From NCBI GenBank assembly GCA_026686845.1, contig JAIVEN010000019.1, positions 33,050,501 to 33,114,500 of the forward strand: DNA of 64,000 bases, written 5' to 3'. Shown here one piece after another: positions 52,501 through 62,631 of this stretch (positions are counted from its first letter, which is position 1; every line of letters begins with the position of its first letter). A program made the translations under genes and the position numbers. The notes under the pieces are model-generated. The model worked only from the letters and a program-made list of their open reading frames with translations, made no database searches and was not told the DNA's origin. This stretch comes from Adenanthera pavonina (taxonomy: Eukaryota; Streptophyta; Magnoliopsida; Fabales; Fabaceae).

Positions 52501-54206
52501 TTGGGCCCGCTCCGTAGTATATGCCTTCTCTGGTCTATCTTGGTTATGTACAAAATGGTAAACTTTAGAAATTTCTCCCGAACCAATGTTCTTGGATACT
52601 TTTGCCATACGAATAGCAATAACAAGTGCAGAATTGATACGTGGCTGGCTTGCCATTTTGGAGGGGATGGTGCTACGACACTTTGCGCATGTTAATTTTC
52701 TTTGCCCAATCCATTTCTGAAAGCATTTTAGGCAGAAATTGTGGCCACATGGAGTCTGAAGAAGAGCATTCAATTAGATCCCTTGTTCTATTGAAATCTT
52801 CTAATATGCTCATTATCACTATTCCTTTCTAGAATGGTACAAGATGGTTTAATGTAAAAGAATGCCAGGAAACTAATCTAAGGACAAGAACATTTACTTT
52901 CTTTGATTAAGGATCCCAAACATAAGTAAACAGATGAAATGATAAATAGGCACAAAAAAGGGAGTCGACATTGACAGTGCAGGCGATAGTACAATCGTGA
53001 AATGCAATTGCGCTCTATGTAAGTAATTTCTCAGAAAAAGGTAGACTATGAGCTCAAAGGCAAGAATCCGCTGACAAGAAAAGATGCAGCGTGAAATCCA
53101 CACGGCAACAATTGATGAAAACAAAACATTATCATTTTAAAGTTGAACAGTTGAATTAAATTCAGATAATAATTTTCAAGTGCAGTATTCCACTGCTCCT
53201 ATATATATATATATATATATATGTTATGTTTTGTTCCAATATTAAATATAAGAAACTTTATAATTTATAAGGTAATATTTATTATATATTTTTAAAAAAT
53301 ATTTATATTTAATATATTTTAAAAAAAAATTAAATAAAGATAATTTTAAAATTAGTTTTATTTTTAATTCTTAATTGGATTAAAAGATTTTATATTAATA
53401 ACCAAAGGAAATAGTATTTAATTAACTGATATTGAATTAAAATATGTAAACAAATGAAAATATGAGACTAAGAAGGAAAGGATTGAAGGGTTATTTTGAA
53501 TATTGCTCACTGTATTTAGAACCAAATCGTTAAAATCAAGATAAGAATGAAAATGTCCCAATCCAGATAGGTGAAATGGGACAAGAAAGAAAGAATTGGC
53601 AAATAAAGAGCTAACAATGGCGATGCTGAAGATGGAAGTATAAAAGAGAAAAAAATAATAATAATCAGGACCGCTGTAATTATTATAGAAAACAGAAATA
53701 TTTGCTGTGGAGGGGTAGCATCAGAGTGAAGTCAAAGTTACCGTGACGGGCCTCTCGGGTAGCTGCATACAGAAGGAGCAGTTCAGAGTCCCACTAAGAA
53801 TATCCAACACGTCCTTCCCTACGCCTTCTAAATTCTTCCTCACCCCACCTTGATCTTCCTCCGACCCAGCATTTCCGCTCATGAGTTGCTGACGTTTCTT
53901 GGTCTTCTCCAGCTACGTTAAAGAAGCATCAACCTCAATCGCTCGAATCGCAGCCATCAGGTCCCTGGCCCCGTCCACTACGGCTTTGCCGATGTTTACC
54001 GGAGGAAAATCGGAGGGTGGAGTAGAGCAATCGGGGCATTCCCACTGAAGTGTTTCCGCCATCGTGGAAGGAGGATTAGAGAGACAGCCAACATGCCATT
54101 GGGAAGCGCAGGTTTTGCAAGTCAACTTCTCTTCCTCCGCCGGCTTTGCCTTGCAGATCATACAGACACCGTCACAATCGCATGGAAGTTGCGGAACATG
54201 CGCCAT
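49546..54206 (-). CDS. VIM: VIM/ORTHRUS-type E3 ubiquitin ligase (PHD-RING-SRA-RING), 9 exons, with in-frame TAG at codon 98
   Basis: Exons: 54206-53742, 52755-52223, 51719-51594, 51255-51156, 51068-51007, 50928-50826, 50665-50521, 50222-50008, 49890-49546. All borders are GT-AG and phases agree, giving 697 codons. Order of domains: PHD finger (about residues 11-62, CDGVCMIC...HVGC...CPDC), RING1 (Cys143 and Cys146, then CGHNFC at 158-163, CAKC at 178-181), YDG/SRA domain (about 250-420, with GVHFPHVSGIAGQ, YTGSGGRDLSGNKR, VSCLKGYPVRVVRS, YLFVRCDNEPAPWT), RING2 (CLICSQVMVSPVTTPCAHNFC) and an acidic tail with basic KRKRDD. Relatives bind hemimethylated CpG through SRA and recruit MET1 to maintain DNA methylation in the nucleus. 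Oddity: codon 98 (53915-53913) is TAG, between ...EVDASLT and LEKTKKRQQ, where relatives have a sense codon. The next in-frame ATG (53882) would give 589 residues with both RINGs and SRA but no PHD. Confidence 0.85.
52756..53741 (-). other. VIM-like intron 1 carrying a MITE remnant
   Basis: The 986-bp first intron, which interrupts RING1 between PVT and TPCGHN. It contains an (AT)n tract at about 53203-53221 and, at about 53229-53414, a degenerate copy of the main MITE family (TTATAAGGTAATATTTATTA, ATTAGTTTTATTTTTAATTC, ending GACCAAAGGAAATAG-like text). Confidence 0.6.
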
Positions 54207-54319
54207 TGATAAGAAAGCAGACAAACTTGAGAGAGGGAGAGATGAAGAATGAATAAAGCGTTTAGCGAAGGAGACACAGAAATTGTGGGTTCTTAATATT
54301 GATTGAGAGAGTGTGAGAG

Positions 54320-54494
54320 TAAATGGAAAAGGGAAAACGGCGGGTTTTGAAAAGTGTTGAAAGAGAAATGAGCGGTTTGAATTTAAGGGATAATCTGCTG
54401 TCCACAGGTTCATGCGATTTTATGTGTTCTCCGCATTGATTGGATTCGTGCGGCCTCATAAGTCAAACTTTCTTAATTAATCAATTAATTAAAA
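54320..54494. repeat. Upstream tandem repeat, copy 1
   Basis: The first of three direct repeats with a period of about 231-232 bp, starting 114 bp upstream of the VIM-like start codon. It contains GGGTTTTGAAAAGTG, GAGCGGTTTGAATTT, GCTGTCCACAGGTTCATGCG and TTAATTAATCAATTAATTAA. It differs from copy 2 at several positions (for example GATAATCTGC against GATAATGTGC), so it is the oldest. Confidence 0.9.
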
Positions 54495-54550
54495 GATTGC
54501 ATATGAGAGAGGCATGGAGAAAAAGTATGAAAAGAATCCAAATCCGAAAA

Positions 54551-54838
54551 TAAATGAAAAAGGAAAAATGGCTGGTTTTGAAAAGTGTTTGAAAGAGGAA
54601 TGAGCGGTTTGAATTTCAGGGATAATGTGCTGTCCACAGGTTCATGCGATTTTATGTGTTCTCCGCATTGATTGGATTCGCGCGGCCTCATAAGTCAAAC
54701 TTTCTTAATTAATCAATTAATTAAAAAGAAGTCTCAAGGAGAATGCTCCTCCGATCCATCCTACTTCTCTAATTTATAAAAAAAAATAAGTTTAGGGCTT
54801 TTGATATAGATTAAGGAATCCATTAGATTATCTAAAAT
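54551..54838. repeat. Upstream tandem repeat, copy 2
   Basis: The left part (54551-54725) matches copy 1. The right part (54619-54838) matches copy 3 without a difference that I could see, including GATTCGCGCGGCC where copy 1 has GATTCGTGCGGCC. Past the shared part it runs into CTCCTCCGATCCATCCTAC, the left end of a MITE-like sequence. Confidence 0.9.
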
Positions 54839-54850
54839 GTGCTGTCCACA

Positions 54851-55070
54851 GGGATAATGTGCTGTCCACAGGTTCATGCGATTTTATGTGTTCTCCGCAT
54901 TGATTGGATTCGCGCGGCCTCATAAGTCAAACTTTCTTAATTAATCAATTAATTAAAAAGAAGTCTCAAGGAGAATGCTCCTCCGATCCATCCTACTTCT
55001 CTAATTTATAAAAAAAAATAAGTTTAGGGCTTTTGATATAGATTAAGGAATCCATTAGATTATCTAAAAT
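54851..55070. repeat. Upstream tandem repeat, copy 3
   Basis: Direct copy of 54619-54838 at an offset of exactly 232 bp, apparently identical, separated by GTGCTGTCCACA, itself a repeat of the unit's own start. It continues into the rest of a MITE-like sequence that ends near 55235 (GAATTCGAAGGAG), so the duplication copied half of that element. Confidence 0.9.
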
Positions 55071-55792
55071 ATTACAAATGTCAATAATATTTTATCATAA
55101 TGATATATTTGATATTAATAAAGGTTAAAATTGTAAAATAAATAATTAATATTTTATTAAAATTATAAAGTGATAGATATTATGAAAAATTAAAAAAAAT
55201 CTTAAAGAGACAATTTTTATGAATTCGAAGGAGTCTTTCAGAAATTTCACATATATCAACCAAAAAAAGTTAAAAGTTGACTACTTGATTAAATTTGTAA
55301 AAAAAAAAATACATTCCTTTTTACTATTATACATATTGAATGCATTCAATTTTTTTTGAGACAAAAAACGTATTAAATTCTAACATAATATTTATTAGAA
55401 CGTAAATTGAAGATAAGGGCAAAATAGAAAAATAATTATTAATCCATTATACAATACCTAAATATGACTTATATTTTGAACTAAAAATAATTTTCTAAAC
55501 ATGAGTTGTATTATAAATTGGAGAGAGTATCAATCAACTACAAACAAACAAATATTTATTCATTAATTTCATTTTTCTTATTATTGAATGATTTATATAT
55601 AATTATTTTTTAACATGATATAATCACTATTAGGTAATCTAGACTATCTAGTTATAAAATATTCTAATATAATATTTTTAACATAATATTTATTCATTCA
55701 TCTCATTATTCTCAATTTTACTTTAATCATATTTGTTTCTGGCAAACAAAAATTCTAAATTAGATGTAGTCGTTTGTATATATTATATGGAA

Positions 55793-55820
55793 CTAGTTAA
55801 TGACCCGTGCGTTGCACGGG
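55793..55820 (-). mobile_element. Helitron 3' terminus (hairpin plus CTAG)
   Basis: On the minus strand: a perfect 7-bp stem hairpin CCCGTGC-AAC-GCACGGG (55820-55804), then TCATTAA, then CTAG (55796-55793), followed by T in the flank. A short GC hairpin about 10 nt before a CTRR end with insertion between A and T is the diagnostic 3' end of plant Helitrons, which move by rolling-circle replication. The helicase remnant upstream on the same strand supports the assignment. Confidence 0.85.
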
Positions 55821-56017
55821 CTTTTCTTACTAATTCACCATCCAATACTCTTCATGAGAATCAATAGTGAAAGAATGGAGAGGGATACTACTTTATGAAA
55901 TTGTATGTTGTATGTAGCCAAATATTGTAAAGAAGAAAAAAATTAATATATTCTAACATTTCATAAAAAAACATTAATAACAGTAGAGTTATATATATGA
56001 ATGAAGTAGCTATATTA

Positions 56018-57552
56018 AATTATTGAAAATTCTCCTATACACCACATTAGATGTTTTGTCTGGAGGGTTACCATTTGCATCAAGAATTAACATTTTCAAT
56101 TCTTATTTACCTTGCATACCAGACACAACAACATAAAGTTGACTATGTGTGAAAACTTATCTTAGCAAATATAATCTAACACTAAGCAAGCTCTGACCCT
56201 GGCATTTATTAATGTCATTGCAAATTACAACAATCAGAAATTGTCTTTGGCGAAGTGTGAATGGAAGTTTAGAGTTAGATGGAGACATGTCAATTTTTGG
56301 AATATATACCTTCATCCTAGTTTGATCCTGACATTATCTGTGCTTACAACACATGCTTTCCAATCCGAGTCACTATTAGACGTGTTAGATTACAAATACC
56401 AAGTGATTTATCAATATTTCTTAATAGCATGATAGGAGCATTAATCTTAAGTTTCAAAGCATGATTTGGTAGACCAGACATAGAAGAGTTTAGAAACTCT
56501 GTAGAGTATAGATCATCCATTGAATCCACAATCCCACTTTGTTTGCTCATGCTATCAAAACTCAGGTACAATACCTCATCACCAGGAATCATGGATAATG
56601 TGTACTCATTAATATCATCTAGTACATTAAGTATAGGTGCCAATATTGCTCTATCTCTAAAATAAGATAAATCACCAAGAGAATCAAGTATATCCGAATA
56701 CGTGGAGTCAACTATACACTTGATAAGGTCACCTGAGACCACAAAAGGAGATCACGTGGAATTGTAATTTCTACTTTTCCTTCATTATTAGCTGCAACTG
56801 CTTCATCACCTATGAAAATTATTCACGCAGCAAATTCATTCAACTCCTTATTTTGTTCATATGAATTCGTTGGTAGTAACCTCATGTTTTTTGTGAAAGT
56901 CACAAGTTTGTAATCATTCCACAAGTATGATGAGTTAATAGATGTAAAGACTATATTCTCTCAAGTACCTCCTGGTATAACCGGAAGGATTTGACAAAAA
57001 TCTCCTCCAAACACAACAACCTTATCACCAAATAGTGCATGAGCAGCAGAAGATTTTTGCAAATGTAATATGTCCCTCATTGTTTTATCAAGAGTTCCGA
57101 AGCAATACTTACTTGCCATAGGTGCCTCATCCCATATGATAAGTGATGTATGAACAATCACATCAGCAAGAGGGCTATGCTGATTTATTTTGCATACTAA
57201 ATCTTCATTTATTCACAAGAGATGCAAAATTGTGAATGAACAATTCTTCCTCCAAGAAGCAACAATGAGGCTATACCACTTGAAGTGACATTCAAAACAA
57301 TTTTCCCTTTTGATCTCAAAGATACTGACAGGGTATTCCAAATATATGTCTTCCCTGTACCACCATATCTATATACAAAGAACACCCCCACCATTTCCAG
57401 ATTCAATGGACCCAATGAGGCATCATATATATATTACACTACTCAAAAGTTAATGTTTCAAGCATTCTGGACAATTCAAAAGCAAGTGCAAGCCTATCAT
57501 ACTTGAGGTGTTCACATGTCAACTTGTTGCTTGACATCTTTGGATATGGCAT
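56018..57552 (-). pseudogene. Helitron PIF1-type helicase pseudogene
   Basis: Minus-strand pieces in the correct family order: a linker with CEHLKYDRLALA; Walker A YGGTGKTYIWNTL (about 57370-57335); Walker B LIIWDEAPM (about 57143-57117); motif III GGDFCQILPVIPGG (about 57005-56963); NSSYLWNDYKLVTFTKNMRL; GDEVLYLSFDS; TEFLNSS and PNHALKLKINAPIMLLRN; TRLIVTRIG; and the end GQLY-like SQLYVVVS plus LDANGNPPDKTSNVVY. It is disabled by in-frame stops (after ETLTFE, IPGG and NEFAA, and in the SQLYVVVS segment) and by at least two frameshifts (one before DLVCKINQHS, one before the VSGDLIKC segment). It is the C-terminal helicase half of a Helitron RepHel protein and is no longer functional. Confidence 0.85.
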
Positions 57553-57959
57553 TTTCTAGTAGTCCCCAAGACTCCTACCATTAAATTGCAACTTTTTTCA
57601 ATTTTTATAAGGGTAAAATTTTGCAAATCATTCTTCAAAAGGTGTAACCTTGCAATTTTAAATAGAATAATGTATATATATATATATATTTAAACATTTT
57701 GATCAAATGAAATAAGGAGTTAAATATTAATTTTATCAATTTTATAACATATCAAAACAATAATCTAATTGTTAAATACATTGATGTCCAATGATGAATC
57801 TTTATCTATGTTTTATGTCATCAGAGAGCAGCATCCATGTCTTCTCCCACACAAATTTTAATCTTGACAAAGCATTGCAAGTGAACAGCATGCAAAATAG
57901 TTGGTGGACATAGTTTGTTCATCAAGAAAACTTTTTTACAGCATATAATTATTAAGTGC

Positions 57960-59860
57960 AATCACACTTGATATGGAATACATATATCATATAACTCATA
58001 AAAAATAATAAAATAATTTCAGTATTATCTTATAAAACTTTGGTATGGATTTTTGAAGAAACTAATCATAGTTATTAGCAATTTAACCATAGTTATAAGG
58101 AAAATAAAAATATTGGTTTAATTGAAAACTATTATTTTAAAATTTACTACATATTTGTAATATTCCATCAGTATAGTATATTAACATACAATTCATGATG
58201 TCAGAGATTGGGTGTTGACTTACGATGAGCATTGCAATTATAAAGCCATCACCACGTTCCCATGGATTCACTTTTGATATAGGACCTATACAAAACTTTA
58301 TCAATTGATAAAAGTTGAAAATGCTCATAACATTCAAATCATAGTGAACTAAAACAATTTAGGTACCATGTTGATGATCAATATCCTCATGCGGTGATAT
58401 ATTATCATGTTTTGCATTTTGAATATATAAAAATTAAATGTTGATTGTAACAACATCATGCCAATATAAAAAAAAAACGTTGATAACATACATAACTGAT
58501 ATGCAATATATATAGATATAGATATGTATCATCAACTTATGTTGGCATCATTTATAAATCATACCATGAAAATAAAATTCATAAAAATACATACAGTTTT
58601 GGAGTTCTAGTCTAGGTGGTGCATTTCTTTTTTTCCTCATAACAGCTAACTGATGTTGTCTTGCACTTGAACTATCAAGCTGATAAACAAAATTGCTACA
58701 TTATAAAACTTTTTTTTTGATAAAAAATTAAATATCTACTAATACTTGGACTATATAAGAAAGACTGATATAATATATTTTTATAAAAAAATTAAATAGT
58801 TAACCACAATATTTCCCCCATAAAGGAAAAATTTTAAAATTAATTTTGTAAAAAATATAAATTTCATTAATTAAAAAATAATTATTTGATATAAAAAAAA
58901 TTAATTGCAATCACACTTGGCATGGAAAATATATATTATATATTATAAAAAAATAATACAATGATTTCCAAATTCTCTAATACTGGTGTCCATTATTAAA
59001 GAAACTAATCATATATTATGTATTGTTTGTAGATATACTCGTTAGTAAAATAAAATTGAAGTGCAGATTTATCTTAATATACTTAATATCTAATTGCAAA
59101 ATAGCACTTTTTAATGCAATAAATTAATTATACACAAATCAAAAGAAATTTAACCATACTTTCAAAGAAAATAACAATATTGGTATAGCCAAATTGTATG
59201 ATCATAAGAAAACTTACGGTTCATGATGTCAGACATTGGTTGTTGACTTGTGATAGGCGTTGTAAAAATAGATTCATCTCCACCTTCCCCTTGTTCAACT
59301 CTTGATATAGAACCTACAAGAGATTCACCAATAAAAATATTTCATTTGACTAAATCATTGAACAATCAGCTTTTTTTTTAACTGACAATTTGATCTTTTT
59401 AATTTTTACTTAATAAGAAAAAAATATAATTTTTCAAAATACGAATCGCTAAGGAAAAAAGGCATCCAATTATATAATTTATCCAAAAATATCACATTCC
59501 TAATCATAATTTAAATCAATAGATTCAAAACATGAATGATTTAATTAAAAAATGATATAATGTCAATGAAAATTCAATATCTAATTTCAATAAAAAAAGA
59601 TATATTGAAGAGTTAATATAAAAAATGTGATAAATAAAAGTATAACAAATAAAAGATTAAGGTGGCAAAAAAACAAATAAAAAATTAAGAAAAAATAGAA
59701 AATTAAATAATCATTGTATAAGTGATATTAGAAAAACATATAACACATTTATTTGTTAATATAAACATATAACAAATAAATTAAATAAAATTACATATAA
59801 ATATGAAAATTAGTCTTCAAATGAGCCTATACTATTAAACATAATCACATCTTTATTCTA
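57960..59860. repeat. Tandem duplication of about 1 kb in the Helitron region
   Basis: Words recur in the same order about 0.95-1.03 kb apart: CAATCACACTTGATATGGAA (57960) and CAATCACACTTGGCATGGAA (58909); GAAACTAATCATA (58059 and 59000); AATTTAACCATA then GAAAATAA.AATATTGG (58080 and 59150); TTCATGATGTCAGA (58192 and 59220). The unit carries the 96-nt exon. The right edge is approximate. Confidence 0.65.
58190..58679 (-). pseudogene. Two-exon module, copy 2 (exons of 85 and 96 nt)
   Basis: Exon-like blocks 58679-58595 (85 nt, acceptor ATCAG, donor T|GTATGT) and 58285-58190 (96 nt, acceptor TATAG, donor T|GTATGT). They join in frame: a basic stretch with RQHQLAVMRKKRNAPP, then GDG...SQHPISDIMN. 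The same exon lengths, phases and final motif recur in copy 1 at 59.2-60.3 kb. I do not recognise a named domain. The basic RKKR segment and position upstream of the helicase suggest the N-terminal part of the Helitron protein. Expression is unknown. Confidence 0.4.
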
Positions 59861-60288
59861 TCCCATTGTGCACCATTACTCACTCCATCTTCCAACTTTA
59901 GATTAACCCATCTCTCTTTATTTGTTTTAATTTCTTCATCACCATAATTTTCTTAATTTTATGTCTTCTTTTCTACCTTCATTTTGCTCACTCAACCACT
60001 CAAATCTCCTAATCCCTCCCCTATCTCTCAATATCATACCCATTTATCTCTCCAAATATCATATGTTTTCACTTGGATTTTGAAACCAATTGTGTCAAAA
60101 TGAGAGGATTTCTGAGTGCATAATAAGAAGGCTAAAACATGTGTGCAGGTCAAGACTATGTAGATCCGCCACTATACTTGCAAACTATAATAATGATAAA
60201 TACCTTTAGTTCTTGGAGTATGCATAGAGGAAATTTGGACTACCATATAGTCATCTTTGTTCATCTCTTCAAAGTTACGTCTAATCAA
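59218..60288 (-). pseudogene. Two-exon module, copy 1 (exons of 85 and 96 nt)
   Basis: Exon-like blocks 60288-60204 (85 nt, acceptor TATAG, donor AAAG|GTATTT) and 59313-59218 (96 nt, acceptor TGTAG, donor CC|GTAAGT). They join in frame: LIRRNFEEMNKDDYMVVQ, then VEQGEGGDE...SQQPMSDIMN. The 96-nt exon is clearly homologous to 58285-58190. The two 85-nt exons have equal length and phase but little residue similarity. Splicing copy 1 onto copy 2 would break the frame (phase 1 to phase 0), so they look like duplicated alternatives or decayed copies, not consecutive exons. Confidence 0.4.
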
Positions 60289-60749
60289 CTATACAATGCA
60301 AGCACTGTGATCATAAATTTCAGAAATAAAGAAAAGTATATGAAATATTAACATCAATTTGATATACTAAACAAATAACAAAAGAACAAATAGTAGCATT
60401 GAGAGAGAAATGACGCACTTATATAAACTATAAACATTGAGCAAATGAGTATGTATCACGAGAGGATAAACCAAGGTTAAAACTTAATATAATTATCAAG
60501 TCTGGAATAGATAAAATACATTTATGGGATAGAGTAATTCAGAATTTATCAAAATCAATTTTTTTTGGTGGGGTATCATAATGTAATTACTAAAAAGGAG
60601 TATTGAAATTTTGAACTTACTGACACAGACTAAAGATCAATTTATCACCTCATGCATATCATTCTAGATATGAAAAAAATAGTCAAGTTTGGAGATAATA
60701 TTTAAATTCATGTCTTCAAAAAATTCTCAAATTTACTGCTTTAGAAGGA

Positions 60750-62043
60750 AGCAAACTACTTGTTTGGTTATATTTATACTCAAAATAAATGTGACTCATT
60801 TATTGTGCCTTTTGAAACCAAAATAAACAATAGAATATTATTAGATCTGATTAAATAGTTGCCATTTTAAACCTATAATTAATTGACGATTTTACCTAAT
60901 GCATAAAATTCAATCTCATAAATTGCTCCTTATTAAACTGGTTTTTTTGTAGATTCATAATTACAATTAATAATTATAAATATTCAAAGTATCATTGACC
61001 AACTTTGTCTTGAGTAAAGTGAATAATAAAATTAATAAAAAACTATGTTGCATTATAATCTGAAGTGAGAAATTTGTGGGAATTCATATGCGCATCTTAA
61101 CTGCAATAGCTTATTTTGATATTCATGATTATCAATAAAGATATTGAAGATTTATATTTTAATTATATGTATAATTTAATATTGATATATACTTTAAATT
61201 CACACAAAAAATAATTTACTGCCTTTATGTACGTCAATTGATATGTGAAATAAATATAGTATAATTATATATATTTAAACTAATTTGATTAATTAACCAA
61301 AAATGAGGATTTAATCACATCATATTTTAATATAAAACTTAGCACAAAATTAAAGTCAAATTCCAAGGTAATAATATAATTTAATCAGGATAGAGCAAAT
61401 TGGATATTTGATTATATTTATATTCGAGATAAATGGGATTCCATAATGGTGCCCATTTGGATTTTGAAATTTGATTAATTGATTTTGATTCAAAATTCCT
61501 AATCAATTGACTGTTTTACTTGATGTTTATAATTCAATCTCGTAATGATGTGATTTAAGCTAAATATTGGTTAATATAAAATTGTGATTGATATTTGTCA
61601 ATATTAACACTTATACGGAAATAAGTTGAATTATATATTTATGTAAATAATTTGAGTAAGTTTTTATGCTCATCTTAATGACAAAAATTATTACAATATT
61701 GACAATAAATTGTATTTATTTAAATATACATGGCAGAAAATCAGGCTAATAAAAGATACGTAGCAAAAAAGTTGTCTTTATTTTACAGTTATATCTTCAA
61801 CCTCATTTGATTGAGTTTAATGCCATATTTATTGATTTAATACAAAACTATGTGGCATTATGAGAAATTTGTGGGAATTCATATGCGCATTTTAATTGGA
61901 ATACTATTCATGATTATCAATAAAAATTTTGAAGAATTATATTTTAATCATATTTATAATTTAATATTGATATATACTTTAAATTCACACAAAAAACAAT
62001 TTACTACCTTTATGTATGTCGGTTGATATGTGGAATAAATATT
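60750..62043. repeat. Second degenerate tandem duplication
   Basis: Two blocks in the same order. The word TTTGTGGGAATTCATATGCG occurs at 61072 and 61868, and TTTAATATTGATATATACTT follows about 95 bp later in both. Earlier parts also pair (GGTTATATTTATACTC...AATAAATG near 60757 with GATTATATTTATATTCGAGATAAATG near 61403). Spacing varies from about 640 to 800 bp, so indels have accumulated. No coding frame. Confidence 0.6.
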
Positions 62044-62302
62044 TATTAATGATATATTTAAAAAAATGTTGAATCAAAACTTAAAGGATCTAGCAATAAA
62101 GCATATAATGATTCATTAAACAACATAGCAATATATGCGTGAAATTCGAACCTACATAGAAGGCTCACAATGGAAGCATACTATGTGGACTCACAATATT
62201 GCAGCATATGTGCTTGAGAATGCTGATTATATATATATAGATTTAAGAAATGAATACAATATATTGAAGGTGGTTGATTTTCTCCATATGTCATTATTCA
62301 TG

Positions 62303-62629
62303 CTCCCTCTATTCCAAAATTTTTGTTATTTAAAGCTTTGCCACATAGATTAAAAAATAATTAATTACTTTATCTAATTCTTAATATAAAACTCTTTTAA
62401 TTGAATCACGCGAATTAAAAAATAGAGTTAAAATTAATTAACTATCTTGATTTCTCTAAAAATTATAGCATTTTTTTTAAAATTACCCTTATTTAATCTT
62501 TCTCTCTCTTTGGAATACATTAAATATGGATGTTTCTAAGAAATATATAACAAATACTATATCGTATGCTGTAAAGAATCCTATATTGAGAATCAGGATA
62601 AAAGATTTTATATTTAGGACCGAATGGAG
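62303..62629. mobile_element. Stowaway-like MITE, extended copy
   Basis: Starts CTCCCTCTATTCC and ends TTTAGGACCGAATGGAG, followed by TA. The interior has the main family words (AATCACGCGAATTAAAAAAT, TAATTAACTATCTTGATTTC). It is about 60 bp longer than its relatives, mainly from extra sequence after the left end. The left flank is TG instead of TA. Confidence 0.65.
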
Positions 62630-62631
62630 TA

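Larger units (their letters stand above)
55793..62241 (-). mobile_element. Decayed Helitron, proposed full extent
   Basis: The 3' end is secure at 55793. The helicase remnant at 56.0-57.55 kb and the split exons up to 60.29 kb lie on the same strand. A candidate 5' end is at 62241, where the minus strand reads A|TCTATATATATATAATCAGC, resembling the TC-starting 5' ends of plant Helitrons. That would give about 6.4 kb. The 5' end is a guess from a short AT-rich motif. No replication-initiator (Rep) HUH motif was found between, so the element, if bounded here, is defective. Confidence 0.4.

Noticed and set aside
54262..54691. Two similar minus-strand frames (54262-54459 and 54485-54691), both starting MRP.ESNQCGEHIKSHEPVDS, looked like a duplicated small gene.
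   Set aside because: They are the same stretch of the tandem repeat read twice. They lie in the leader and promoter of the VIM-like gene, diverge after the repeat, and match no family.
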